Shown here piece by piece: positions 12,125 through 22,445 of a DNA stretch of 64,000 bases (position 1 is its first letter; each line of letters begins with the position of its first letter). A program made the translations under genes and the position numbers. Under the pieces are notes generated by a model. It worked only from the letters and a program-made list of their open reading frames with translations. It was not told where the DNA came from and made no database searches. The stretch is from Megaustenia siamemsis (lineage: Eukaryota; Mollusca; Gastropoda; Stylommatophora; Ariophantidae), in the NCBI GenBank assembly GCA_032433765.1, contig JAVIAB010000101.1, forward strand, positions 59,200,092 through 59,264,091, in the 5' to 3' direction.

Positions 12125-12625
12125 ATGAGGAAGATATAATGCAATCCATTTTTGACAATAGAAACAATAACAATAGTTATTAAATGTTATGTAGAGCCAG
12201 TCTTAACATATGGAAGTGAGCATCGAGGATAAGATAACAGGTAAGAAAATCACTGGATTCTGTAGAAATGTGGTTTAACAGAAGGGTGTTGTAAATACCA
12301 TGGACAGCTAACAAGAGTAATGAAAAAGTTCTGAAAAAGGTCAAAGCAAAAAGAGAGCTAATTTTAAAAATGTGGAAGAAACAATCATAATTGTTGGCCT
12401 TATGATGAGAAGAGAACAATTGGAATTTATTGTAACAATTTGGAAAATTGAGGGACGAAGAGACAGAGGGAAGCAAAGAGAAACAATACCAGACAGCTTA
12501 AGAGAATGACTTGGCAGAAGGTCAACAACAGAAATGACAATTAACTGTCGAGATAGAAAGTTGTGGAGAGACATGATCATTTATGCCAGCAGGCTTGGAA
12601 CTTGATGATGAGGATAATTGTACTA
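12125..12625 (+). mobile_element. LINE-B 3' end, 5'-truncated
   Basis: Begins at the segment encoding the KILCNPFLTIE-like block and runs through the CESWTIGQ-like and GHV regions to the tail ending in a TTGATGATGAGGAT tract. Several stops and frameshifts are present. It is orientated like the copies at 18.5 and 48.8 kb. Confidence 0.8.
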
Positions 12626-12914
12626 GATGCAGTAGTTATCACCATCATCATTTGCCATACCGGATGACGTAGACGATCATATCTTTTTACAATCTTCTAT
12701 GCACAGTACATTATATTAATTCTGTTGTTGACTGTTTTCTATGGCGTGACACAATATCTAGTATCTTTTCTCTGTGTCGTTCATGTTCTCTTTTTCCTTG
12801 TCTTTTGCCAGTTGTAACCAAGTAGTATAACTTCCCTCTTCCTCTGATGTAATATTAATAATTTAATATTAAGAAAGATATTAACCATACTGTAAATGTT
12901 TAGACTTATGTCTT

Positions 12915-13160
12915 AAAATGTCGATTTAATGGCCGTCACGAGCAGCATAATCTCCACGCGCCATTGCCAATTCCGGAGTAGACTTCATCAGTAGTCTGAC
13001 AATCGCTATCCCTCAAATGAAGTGAAGCCTCCACTTCGGTGAAACACTTTATCCGATCGCAGTCCAGGTGGTGACCAACATGCAGTCGTAGACAGAAAAC
13101 ACATTCCGTCCCATGGCAAAGTTGGAACCTGGTATCTACACTCCATGATCTGTCACCTAT
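12915..13160 (-). repeat. Possible dispersed coding-like repeat
   Basis: The minus strand reads as a short protein-like stretch with DGMCFLST and WSPPGLRSDK. A similar pattern, DGICDLCLLANSPPAGLR, is read from 61.80-61.87 kb on the minus strand. GC content is locally higher than the flanks. Two diverged copies in one window suggest a dispersed repeat or the remnant of a mobile-element ORF. I do not recognise the family. Confidence 0.35.
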
Positions 13161-14150
13161 TGTTGTAAATGTTATTTTGTAAAACTAATTATTCACAATT
13201 TTATCTGTTCACTTTACTTACCCCTGTCGCTAATACAATCGTGGTGTCAACCTGACAAGATAGCGGTTGTGACATAAAAAAAATTCCAAATTCCCAAACA
13301 ACAAAGTTGTCTGCTTCTATTCCATATCTACATCTATAATTTCCTAATTTAACGACATGAATTAAAGTAATCTCCCCTTAGTTGGCGTAACAATAAAATT
13401 ATGGTGGTTCTAACATACTAAAAATTATATGTGAAATATTCATTGCTAAAACAATTAATTTTATTTATGGATTAGGGTTTGGGTTAGGGGTGGGTTAGGG
13501 TTTGGGTAAGGAAATATAGGACTTTACCATCGCGTTGTTTGTTCTTCTTTTCTACAATTAGGGGTCTTCTAATAACAAATTAAAGAACCATCGAGTAAAG
13601 TGTCACTCAAGAGGACTTTACTCTTCCAAACTGAAAAAAAAACACAATTGCCCCGTTAAACTCTGACTTTACCTTCTACATCTTCTTATGAACTTCGGAT
13701 TTCGATTGAGCTACAGTTATGGTGTGCCATTGTTAGGGTTGCTTCTTCTCGCTGTATTATAGCATGTTCTAGAATCTCATTGAGTGTGTCAAATGATTTT
13801 AGTCGCAGTTTGCCAGGACATCTGCCCCCCCTCCCCCGCTTAGTAAATACGTTGTGTTCTATGAGATTACAAATTGCTCAAACCATGAGTATGGCATATT
13901 TGCGAACATTGCAGCTACATACACATCACACTTACATAACGTAATTCTCAATTATAATACTCTCTGTACAATGCAGTAGAAATTCTTCCATATCAATCAT
14001 ATTTTGACGCCATCTCTTTGTCTGTTCTTATGATTCTACATAATACATTCTTTTTGGAGTTAAACAAAACTTGATGTCTTCTACTTTCACGTTTACTCAT
14101 CACATCTGTGTGTTGATGATATTTTAGTAGTTCATTTTGTTGGTTACGAA
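13161..14150. other. No gene seen
   Basis: AT-rich sequence with a telomere-like tract (listed separately) and otherwise no supported features. Confidence 0.5.
13472..13509 (+). repeat. Interstitial telomere-like tract
   Basis: Contains TTAGGGTTTGGGTTAGGGG followed by TGGGTTAGGGTTTGGG: three TTAGGG words interspersed with TTTGGG and variants within 38 bp. TTAGGG is the usual metazoan telomere repeat. Here it is short and degenerate, so it could be an interstitial remnant or chance G-rich sequence. Confidence 0.5.
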
Positions 14151-14154
14151 ACAT

Positions 14155-14405
14155 TTAAGTAAAAAAGGTAAAGCGCCCAGTCACGTCTACAGGCGTAAAG
14201 GGAATGTGGTATTAGTGACCATAATTTGTATAGACATTAGGCACATAATTTTTGTGGTCGGTATTACGCCCGTGCCGCTTTACTTTCTTAGAAAACATCC
14301 GTTACTCATTTCAGGTTGGATGAAATCGGAAACCGTTCATCAGGTTCGAACTCGTATCGCTTGCCCTTTGTTGTCCAGTTCATTTATCACTAAACTCCAT
14401 GCGAA
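14155..14405 (-). mobile_element. SINE1 copy a (tRNA-like head)
   Basis: Minus-strand copy of the family best seen at 33408. The plus strand shows the reverse complement of a box B (CAGGTTCGAACTCG at 14341-14354) and of the TAGTTCAGTGGTTAGTGA-type box A region near 14380-14402. The body word GTCGGTATTACGCCCGTGCC lies at 14260-14280 and the end word CAGTCACGTC at 14175. Internal RNA polymerase III box A and box B spacing is as in tRNA-derived SINEs. Confidence 0.7.
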
Positions 14406-14662
14406 ACATGTTTTGATTATAATTCTGCTACAGTGCACTAAAAGAATCATAAGAAAAGTATAACTGATATTTTCACAATAATTGTGGTTACAGTAATGGT
14501 TATTTTACCACACAAAAGCGTCAAAGTCGAGACATTTTTAAATTGTTGTTCACATAAACGTTATTTCACTAAAATATCGGTAGCATAGACATTGACTGTC
14601 TTAGAATATTCATATTTTTGTGTGTACTGTGTCACACATTAAAACAACTCTAAAAATATATA

Positions 14663-14663
<1 letters not shown>

Positions 14664-14714
<51 letters not shown>

Positions 14715-14732
14715 TATACATATATATATAAT
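14664..14732. repeat. (TA)n microsatellite
   Basis: Nearly pure TA dinucleotide tract with a few CA interruptions near its right end. Confidence 0.95.
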
Positions 14733-14739
14733 GTATATA

Positions 14740-15025
14740 TATTCCAGCTGTTCCGTTTTCATTACATGGCCATAACAGTATGATTATTTCTTCCTAATAT
14801 TGGATCACATAATGAGAAGAGAAACGTTGGGATACTTGGTTATAATTGGCAAAATAAAAGGAAAGAGAGATCGCAGAAGACAAATAGAGAAAATACTGGA
14901 TGTCTTGTTGTCATGGCATGGAAAACAAAAAAAAACAGTCAACAACAGAACTGATACGATGCTCTGTAGATAGAAGATTGTGAAAAGACATGATCGCCTA
15001 CGCCAAACGGTATGCCACATGACGA
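14740..15025 (+). mobile_element. LINE-B2 tail with inverted 5' segment
   Basis: Bases 14740-14800 are LINE-B sequence in reverse orientation (ATTCCAGCTGTTCC to CTTCCTAATATTGG). From about 14801 the same region of the element continues in forward orientation (ATAATGAGAAGAGAAACGTT) down to a CATGACGATGATGAA tail. Forward-3'/inverted-5' organisation is the classic outcome of twin priming during LINE insertion. The copy is coding-dead. Confidence 0.75.
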
Positions 15026-15189
15026 TGATGAATATGGGATATTAGTTATATTTTTGTTTTGATCTCTTTCAAAGGTACCAAATATATATCATATTTCCGA
15101 CTGTTTGGTCTTGTCATTGATTGAGTCACCGTTTGAGTATTTTAGAAAAGCTACTTTTGTGGTGCTTGAACCTGAGCAAATGTTATGTT

Positions 15190-16105
15190 GTCTTACAGTG
15201 CCTCAAGAATACCGTTTATCTCTTACAGTGCCTCAAGAGTACCGTTTATCTCTTACAGTGCATCAAGATTACCGTTTATCTCTTACAGTGCCTCAAGAGT
15301 ACCGTTTATCTCTTACAGTGCCTCAAGAATACCATTTATCTCTTACAGTGCCTCAAGAATACCGTTTATTTCTTACAGTGCCTCAAGAATACCGTTTATC
15401 TCTTACAGTGCCTCAAGAGTACCGTTTATCTCTTACAGTGCCTCAAGAATACCGTTTATCTCTTACAGTGCCTCAAGAGTACCGTTTATCTCTTACAGTG
15501 CATCAAGAATACCGTTTATCTCTTACAGTGCCTCAAGAGTACCGTTTATCTCTTACAGTGCCTCAAGAATACCATTTATCTCTTACAGAGCCTCAAGAAT
15601 ACCGTTTATCTCTTACAGTGCCTCAAGAATACCGTTTATCTCTTACAGTGCCTCAAGAGTGCCGTTTATCTCTTACAGTGCCTCAAGAATACCGTTTATC
15701 TCTTACAGTGCCTCAAGAATACCGTTTATCTCTTACAGTGCCTCAAGAATACCGTTTATCTCTTACAGTGCCTCAAGAATATCGTTTATCTCTTACAGTG
15801 CCTCAATAATTCCGTGTATCTCTTACAGTGCCTCAATAATTCCGTGTATCTCTTACAGTGCCTCAAGAATACCATTTATCTCTTACAGTGCCTCAAGAAT
15901 ACCGTTTATCTCTTACAGTGCCTCAAGAATACCGTTTATCTCTTACAGTGCCTCAAGAATACCGTTTATTTCTTACAGTGCCTCAAGAATACCGTTTATC
16001 TCTTTCAGTGACTCAAGAATACCGTTTATCTCTTACAGTGCCTCAAGAATACCGTGTATCTCTTACAGTGCCTCAAGAATTCCGTTTATCTCTTACATTG
16101 TTCAA
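15190..16105. repeat. 30-bp minisatellite, ~30 units
   Basis: The unit is CTTACAGTGCCTCAAGAATA plus CCGTTTATCT. It is very homogeneous, with mostly single-base variants (GAGT/GAAT, CGT/CAT). All three plus-strand frames are open for 230-315 codons because the period is ten codons and no unit contains a stop. The three readings (LTVPQEYRLS, YLLQCLKNTV and ISYSASRIPF types) are all artefacts of the repeat unless shown otherwise. Each unit also holds TTTATCTCTTACAG, which resembles a pyrimidine tract followed by a splice-acceptor AG. Degenerate units continue to about 16160. Confidence 0.95.
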
Positions 16106-16369
16106 GTACTTCTTTCATCTCTTAATTTCTAGAATCAAGTTTATCTCTTACAGTGATCTAGAATTAAGCTTATCACTTAAAATACGCCAGAATTACGTTC
16201 ATTATCTCCCTTTATACTGTATCCACTCATCCTTTGTTGAAGATGCCCATAACATCTCCTTTTACATTTCCTAAATCCGAGACATGATTCTCACGTCCAA
16301 TTTGGTCACCGATTTCTGGTCTGGAGAAACACGTTAATGACATAGTCTGAACATCTTCATCTGTTGTTG

Positions 16370-17165
16370 TCCATGTCACATTTTAAGCAAGTTGCCCAGA
16401 GCGATCTGACCAACTTATTTAAAGGTCTCTGCAACAACATCAGCTGCACTGTCAGAACAGCAGTAGGTTACACACACCACGTTGAAGCTAGATCAGGTGT
16501 AAGACAGGGGTGCGTACTATCCCCGTACTGTTTATTACATACATGCACTAAATATGCGCGTTATCCAACTTATAAGAGATAGAGTACATCAGTGAACTTT
16601 GATTTTCAGACGATCAGGAAGTAAAACATGAAAAACTACAAGTCCTATTAGGACGCTTAAATAGACTCAATTCCACAGGCACAAAATACAACATTATAAT
16701 TAACATCAAGAAAACATTGTGCCACTAATGCCAGTCCTGGACACTAGATGCAAGAACAATAAGATTAATAACCTCTACTGTGATGAAATGTGTTTTTTTT
16801 TCATCGACGAATTTTATAAAACAGTCTGAGAGTTAAGATCAGAAATGACGGGCTGAGAAAAAGATACAGCTAGGAATAGACCCCGTCATAGAATATATAA
16901 AGCAACAAGAGATACAATTATTTGGGCGCGTGAGTAGGCAGTAAGATCAAAACACAACACAACGAGCCCTCAATAAACGTTGCGAGAATACCAGACCCAG
17001 GAGCCGACACGAAACAGATGGATTGACGGCATATTAAAAACACTACTAAAAATAGCATCAATAGAATCGAGCAGAAGAGCAACAGACCGCAAATTATATA
17101 TCCCCTCGACGCTAAAATGCAACTGAGGAAGAAAAGAAGAAGTACAAAGCGGTGCCCTTCTGCAA
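16370..17165 (+). mobile_element. LINE-D: RT fragment plus C-terminal tail
   Basis: A frame at 16364-16582 contains VRTAVGYTHHVEARSGVRQG followed by CVLSP, which is the RT motif just upstream of the FADD box. It then shifts. Downstream (16680-16720) a segment like TGTKYNIIINIKKT fits the post-FADD region. At 16915-17110 a tail with QLFGRVSRQ, a WIDGILKTLLKIASI-type stretch and NRAEEQ-like residues ends the element. Multiple stops and a lost FADD segment mark it as a pseudogene. It has the tail architecture of the fragment at 10.6-10.9 kb. Confidence 0.7.
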
Positions 17166-17725
17166 GGAACGTAAATGTTAGTCGAGCGCTGTTTGTCACA
17201 GACATCTACGAGACACATCACTTTGCATTCGTCACTTACATCCTTTGCCAAGTTTGCAATCTGAAATCAGCAATATGAACTCGAGTTTAGAAAACATATT
17301 TCTCAACACAACTCTCTCGAGTGGATATAGATTGCCAATTCACTATTTTAAAGTATATAATTTAATTCTGGATAAAAAAATAAATTAAGTAAAGTAAATA
17401 AGTAACGAATGACGCACTTATTATTATTTGTATTCGGAAAATACAATATTATTATAGCAATTACAGAAAGAATGTATCGTACATATTAATAACATCATGT
17501 AGTAGATAACAATAAAAATACATATTGTTATAACTGAACTTTTTATTTGTTTATATTTCATTTTTTTTAAATAAAATGTTTTTGTTTGTTATTGTTTTTT
17601 TTTTAAATGTTCTTAAGATGTACAATCGGGTAGTTTGAAATAATATTTTATTTAGTCCATTATATTAAGAACAGTCGCTTGAATTCACTAAATAAATGTG
17701 CGAATCTGTCAGTAGTTCACAATTT
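17166..17725. other. No gene seen
   Basis: Very AT-rich, with T homopolymers, and nothing supported. Confidence 0.5.
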
Positions 17726-17728
17726 TAA

Positions 17729-17795
17729 CAATATTCTCTCCCTGCAGTATTGTTCACTATATTCTTTTCCTGAATTATTTTCGCTATATTGCAGA
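17729..17795. repeat. Isolated pair of 27-bp satellite units
   Basis: Contains ATATTCTCTCCCTGCAGTAT, then TGTTCACTATATTC, then TTTTCCTGAATTATTTTCGC. These are two diverged units of the satellite at 21870-22445, lying 4 kb upstream of that array. Confidence 0.65.
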
Positions 17796-17924
17796 CTTGG
17801 ACTGGGAAAATATTAAAGTCAAAGTCAGGGCAATGTATTTTTAGATGATTGCTGAGATACCAGAGAAGAATGGTCAAAAATATATCTTCTGTCAAGGTCA
17901 CTAGTCAGTGTATGAATAGATATA

Positions 17925-18480
17925 TGCCTGACACTACGTCACCAGACGCTACGTAACCAGAGAGACACAGCGTCAACAGACGCGACGTCACCAACAAAAG
18001 CGCAGGAAAAGGAGATAGTTAAACCGGTGACTGAGAGGAACACGACACTTAGCGCAGAGAACCAGAGAGAACCGTACCGCGTAACGCCGAGAGGGAGTTC
18101 GCCCGAACCCAGACAGGCCGAGTGCCAAAAGGGACCTCATATGGAGCTAAGGACTCACACATTTGAGGGATATATCTGGCAGATATGACGACCTAAGTCA
18201 ACCAGAGACAAGAAACACTCTCTCGCAAAGAAGCGGAATGCTTCAAGACTCAAACTCTCAATTAGTAAGCTAGGAGAGAAAATCTACCGGAATGGCAAAA
18301 GGAAGCTAAGTCAACCAGAGAGTAGAGCTTAGCTTAGCAATGGACACAAGATGAGTCGCGTAACAAGCCGAAATAACACAAGCTAAGACGATCAAAAACA
18401 AAGAAACGCTTGGAGTGAGAGAGAGAACGCACTGTCAAGCACACGAAGAGAAAGACAGAACACATGAGCTAGAGTAAGAA
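17925..18480 (+). other. Purine-rich, GC-richer block of unknown origin
   Basis: This 550-bp block is visibly richer in G+C and in A/G on the plus strand than its flanks. It has repeated ACGTCACC/ACGTAACC words near its start and several AACCAGAGAG repeats. No frame above 60 codons exists. It ends where a LINE-B copy begins. It could be an LTR- or 5'-UTR-like leader, or a non-coding exon. Nothing identifies it. Confidence 0.4.
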
Positions 18481-18482
18481 TT

Positions 18483-19245
18483 CTTAATCGCTAAGAGTGA
18501 AAATGAGTTACAAGAAATATTACACATTATAGTGGAAGAGCAAAAATAAAGGACTTAATAGCAAAAAAAACAGAAGTAATGGTAAAAACAAAGACAAATA
18601 CATCGCCTCGCTGCAAAATAAAGACAAGTGGAAGAAAATTAAAAGAGATAAATGAATTTAAATATCTGGGAACAATTTTAACTTCAGATGTAGATGTACA
18701 ACAGAGATGAGATGCAGAATAGCTCAGGCAAAAGCAGCTTTCCAAAAAATGATGAAGATACTATGCAATCCATTTTTGACAATACAAGCAAGAACAATAA
18801 TTCTTAAATGTTAAGTAGAGTTAGTTTTACCATATGGATGTGAATCATGGACAATAGGACAACAGACAAGAAAATCACTGGAGGCTGTAGAAATGTGGTT
18901 TTACTGAATAGTGTTGAGAATACCACGGACAGCTAAGAAGAGTAATGAAAACAATTCTGAAAGAGGCCAAAGCAAAAAGAGAGCTAATTTTCAATATTAG
19001 GAAGAAACAATCATCATTTTTGGCCATGTAATGTTAAGAGAACAGCAAGCTGTAATATATTGTAACATCTGGTAAAATTGAGAGACGAATAGATAGAAGA
19101 AAGCAAAGAGAAAAAATAACAGACAGCTTAAGAGAATGTCTTGGCAGAAGGTCAACAACAGAACTGATAAATAACTGTCGTGATCGAAAGTTGTTGAGAG
19201 ACATGATCAGCTACGCCGGCATGCTTGGTACTTGATGATCATGAT
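18483..19245 (+). mobile_element. LINE-B 3' half, 5'-truncated
   Basis: Starts in the post-FADD segment (AKSENELQE-like, compare 48990) and passes through the KTSGRKLKEINEFKYLGT-like block. It continues into the RT C-terminal tail and ends at CTTGGTACTTGATGATCATG. Frameshifts and stops are frequent. It abuts the purine-rich block on its 5' side. Confidence 0.85.
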
Positions 19246-19329
19246 GAGAGTGAGAATATTCACGTGAACAGTTTCACCGATCACGGGACAACATTTCAGA
19301 TTCCGAGAAGTGTACTTTTTGTGTAATGT

Positions 19330-19340
19330 ACATAGATACA
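19330..19340 (+). repeat. Target-site duplication, left copy
   Basis: ACATAGATACA directly precedes the LINE-A copy. The identical 11-mer follows its TGA-repeat tail at 21397-21407. Confidence 0.8.
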
Positions 19341-21396
19341 CCTATACAATACAAGTAAAGAACACATACCAGAAGCTGCTAGAGGAAGGAATTGAACAAT
19401 ACAGAAGAGAAAATCATGATGAAAAAGTAACAACCAAATGGCAATGCATAAAGAAAAGCATACAAAAAGCCTGCGACACCTTACCCAAAAGAGAAAAGAA
19501 CAAAAAACAAAATTGATAACTAACACCATCTTAGAAAAAATGGAAGAAAGGAGACAAGCGAAGAACACTGCCCAATTCAATAAAATAGATAATGAGATAC
19601 GCAAAATGTGCGAAAAGGCAAAAGAAGACTGGCTCAACCAAAAATGTATAGAAATAGAAACTATGGAAAGCAAACAAGACCTAAGAGGAATGCACACAGA
19701 AATAAAGAGAATGACTAATAAAAATAAAAAAGCCACAGAAGGTGGATGCATTGCAGACAAAAAAGGAACAATGCTAACAGACAATAAGGATATCATAGAT
19801 AGATGGCAGGAATATATAACAGAACTATTTCATGATCCAAGGGACAAGAAACCAGTTATAAAATGTACATCAGGCTATAAAATCTTAAAATCTGAGGTGG
19901 AAAAAGCTATAAAAACAATTAAAAGGGGAAAAGCGGCAGGACCTGAAAGCATACAGATAGAGATGATACAGGCACTTGAAGATTTTGGCATTGAAGTGAT
20001 TACAGACATATGCAACGACATATACCACACAGGATACATACCAAATGAACTAAAAACATCAACTTTCATTGCATTGCCTAAAAAGAATGGTGCAGTTGAA
20101 TGCAGTGACTTTAGAACAATAAGCCTAATGAGCCATGTTACAAAAATCTTGCTAAAAGTAATACAAGGAAGGATTCATAATAAAATCAATACTGAATTAA
20201 ATGAGCAGCAATTTGGATTTAGAAAAAATAGCGGGACAAACGAAGCCATATTCTGCATGAGAACATTAATCGAAAAATACACAGAAGTAAACAAACCAAT
20301 ATATGCCTGCTTCATAGACTACACCAAAGCTTTTGATAGAGTACGCCACAAACAACTTATAGAATGCCCAAAAGAGATACATCTAGATGACATGGATATA
20401 CGACTAATATGCAATCTATACTGGGAGCAAACAGCAATAATAAAATATAACAAAGAGTTCTCTACACCCATTGATATAAAAAGAGGAGTATGACAAGGAT
20501 GCATCCTATCACCAAGCTTGTTCAATCTATACACTGAGCAAATCTTTAAAAACATCATAGAGATGCCAGGCCTACAAATTAATGGAACGATAATCAATAA
20601 CCTAAGATATGCTGACGATACTGTACTACTAGCAGAAAATCCTAAAGACCTACAACAACTACTTAATGAAATAAACACGACAAGCAAAAAATATGGACTA
20701 GATATGAATATCAAAAAGACTAAAACTATGATCATAAACAAAGAAAATACTCAAAACCCACAAGTGGATATCACAATTGAAGGAATAGACCTGGAGACAG
20801 TTCAGAACTAAACTACCTTGGACATACTATAACCAGTGATGGAAAATGTACAACTGAAATAAACAAAAGAATAGGATTGGCAAAAAGTAATGTTAATGTC
20901 ATGAAGGACATACTAACATCAAAACAAATAACACCAAGGCTAAAACTAAGAATAGCAAAATGTTACATCTTCTCAATATTCCTATATGGTGCTGAAACAT
21001 GGACATTAAACAAGAAAACAGAACAGAGAATTGAAGCCTTTGAAATGTGGATATATGGAAGAATAGGTAGAATTGGATGGAAGGAAAAGAAAACAAACGA
21101 TGAAGTCTTAAAACAAATAAAAATGAAAAGAGAACTTCTGAACACAATTAGAACAAGACAAATGCGATTCTTGGGCCATGTTAAAAGACACAACAGCCTA
21201 CTGAAAGTAATCCTGGAGGGGAAAATACAAGGTAAAAGAGGCAGAGGCAAACCAAGATTAACATGGACGAGTAACATCAAAAGATGGACAAATCAACCGA
21301 TGACAACCTGCACCATCAAAGCAAGAGATAGAGCAGAATTGCACTCCATGGTAGCCAACCTTCGTTGCGGAGACGGCACTCAATGATGAAATGATG
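19341..21396 (+). mobile_element. LINE-A copy, 2.06 kb, 5'-truncated
   Basis: Insertion boundaries are set by 11-bp direct repeats (19330-19340 and 21397-21407). The element lacks the APE endonuclease but retains nearly all of the RT and the C-terminal tail, and ends in a CAATGATGAAATGATG tract. It is the reference copy for the LINE-A fragments elsewhere in the window (0.5, 28.6, 30.4, 31.6, 37.1, 37.9, 39.5, 41.2 and 52.6-55.1 kb). It inserted just downstream of a LINE-B copy. Confidence 0.9.
19345..21386 (+). pseudogene. LINE-A reverse transcriptase ORF, two frameshifts and one stop
   Basis: This encodes the RT of an RTE-like non-LTR element, which would copy element RNA into DNA at a nicked target in the nucleus. 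Pieces: 19345-19516, then (shifted) 19438-20490 with in-frame TGA at 20491-20493, continuing to 20811, then (shifted) 20820-21386. RT motifs in order: KRGKAAGPESI, FIALPKKNG, FRTISLMSHVTKILLKVIQG, EQQFGFRKNSG, CFIDYTKAFDRV (catalytic Asp), RGV-stop-QGCILSPSLFNLY, LRYADDTVLLAE (catalytic YADD), YLGHTI. The tail has FLYGAETWTLNKK, GHVKRHNS, GKRGRGKPRLTW and ends NLRCGDGTQ. The stop replaces the Arg of the usual GVRQGC motif. Catalytic residues are present but the ORF cannot give one product. Confidence 0.9.
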
Positions 21397-21407
21397 ACAT
21401 AGATACA
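21397..21407 (+). repeat. Target-site duplication, right copy
   Basis: ACATAGATACA, identical to 19330-19340. The similarity extends imperfectly for five more bases (CCTAT versus TTTAT). Confidence 0.8.
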
Positions 21408-21869
21408 TTTATGATTAGCATAGGTCTAGTCTCGCTAGGAGTGTGAGTTGTGAACTATTTTGAGTTTATATACGTAGATACATCTGTGATTATACAGCTG
21501 TTTAGACCGCCAAGTAGATGTGACGTGTGCATTCCTGGTTGGACTTTTTAATAAACAAAAGTTAGGTGTTATTAGACCTTATGATTTGTTAACTTTAAAT
21601 ATATTTTGTAGACATGATGTTTACATAAAGAATTCTTCACGAGGGCAAGAACGCCTAACAATAATAATATTAAAGGTACAAGAAACACAGCGCCAGTAAA
21701 TCATCAAGGCTACTATCAAGAGCGAAGTAATTCATAAAAGCCACTTAAGTACGACCTCGAATCTAAAAGACGAAGAGATAATAATAATAAATCAAATAAT
21801 CGGTATAACCATCGGCATTATATATATATATATATGTTGAGGTCACCATCAAGTAATTAAAAGTCATTA
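21408..21869. other. No gene seen
   Basis: AT-rich flank with a short TA tract at 21815-21835. Confidence 0.5.
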
Positions 21870-22445
21870 TTATGTTTTCAATATTCTCTTCCTGAAATAT
21901 TTTCACTGTATTCTCTTCCTGAAATATTTTCACAATATTCTTTTCCTGAAATATTTTCACTTAATTCTCTTCCTGAAATATTTCCACTATATTCTCTTCC
22001 TGAAATATTTTCATATATTCTCTTCCTGAAATATTTCCACTATATTCTCTTCCTGAAATATTTTCATTTATTCTCTTCCTGAAATATTTTCACTATATTC
22101 TCTTCCTGGAATATTTTCATATATTCTCTTCCTGAAATATTTTCACTATATTCTCTGCCTGAAATATTTTCATATATTCTCTTCCTGAAATATTTTCACT
22201 ATATTTTCTTCCTGAAATAATATCACACTATTCTCTTCCTGAAATATTTCCATTATATTCACTTGCCATACAATTGTCATTATATTTTCTTCCTGAAATA
22301 ATATCATTATATTATTTTCCTGAAATTTGTTCTCTATATTTTCTTCCTGAAATAGTATCACAATATTCTCTACCTGAAATATTTTCAATATATTCTCTTC
22401 ACGCAGTATCTTCACAATATTCTTTACCTGAAATATGTTCACTTC
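21870..22445. repeat. 27-bp satellite, ~21 units
   Basis: The unit is TTCTCTTCCTGAAATATTTT plus CACTATA. The left two-thirds are homogeneous. After 22200 the units diverge, with TAATATCA, TTTGTTC and similar changes. Minus-strand frames of the type EENIVKIFQEEN are artefacts of a nine-codon period. Confidence 0.93.

Noticed and set aside
12180..12580. Minus-strand frames of 79-98 codons
   Set aside because: Antisense to a LINE-B tail; identical patterns recur opposite other LINE-B copies.
15190..16105. CRISPR-like direct repeats
   Set aside because: Units are contiguous, without unique spacers, and the window is eukaryotic. The same applies to the 85-bp and 28-bp arrays.
15105..16274. Three overlapping 230-315 codon frames in the 30-bp array
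   Set aside because: All three frames of one strand cannot all be genes. The period of ten codons explains them.
19296..19796. 166-codon minus-strand hydrophobic frame
   Set aside because: Antisense shadow of the A-rich LINE-A coding strand; similar T-rich shadows occur opposite other LINE copies (20319-20741, 45179-45601).
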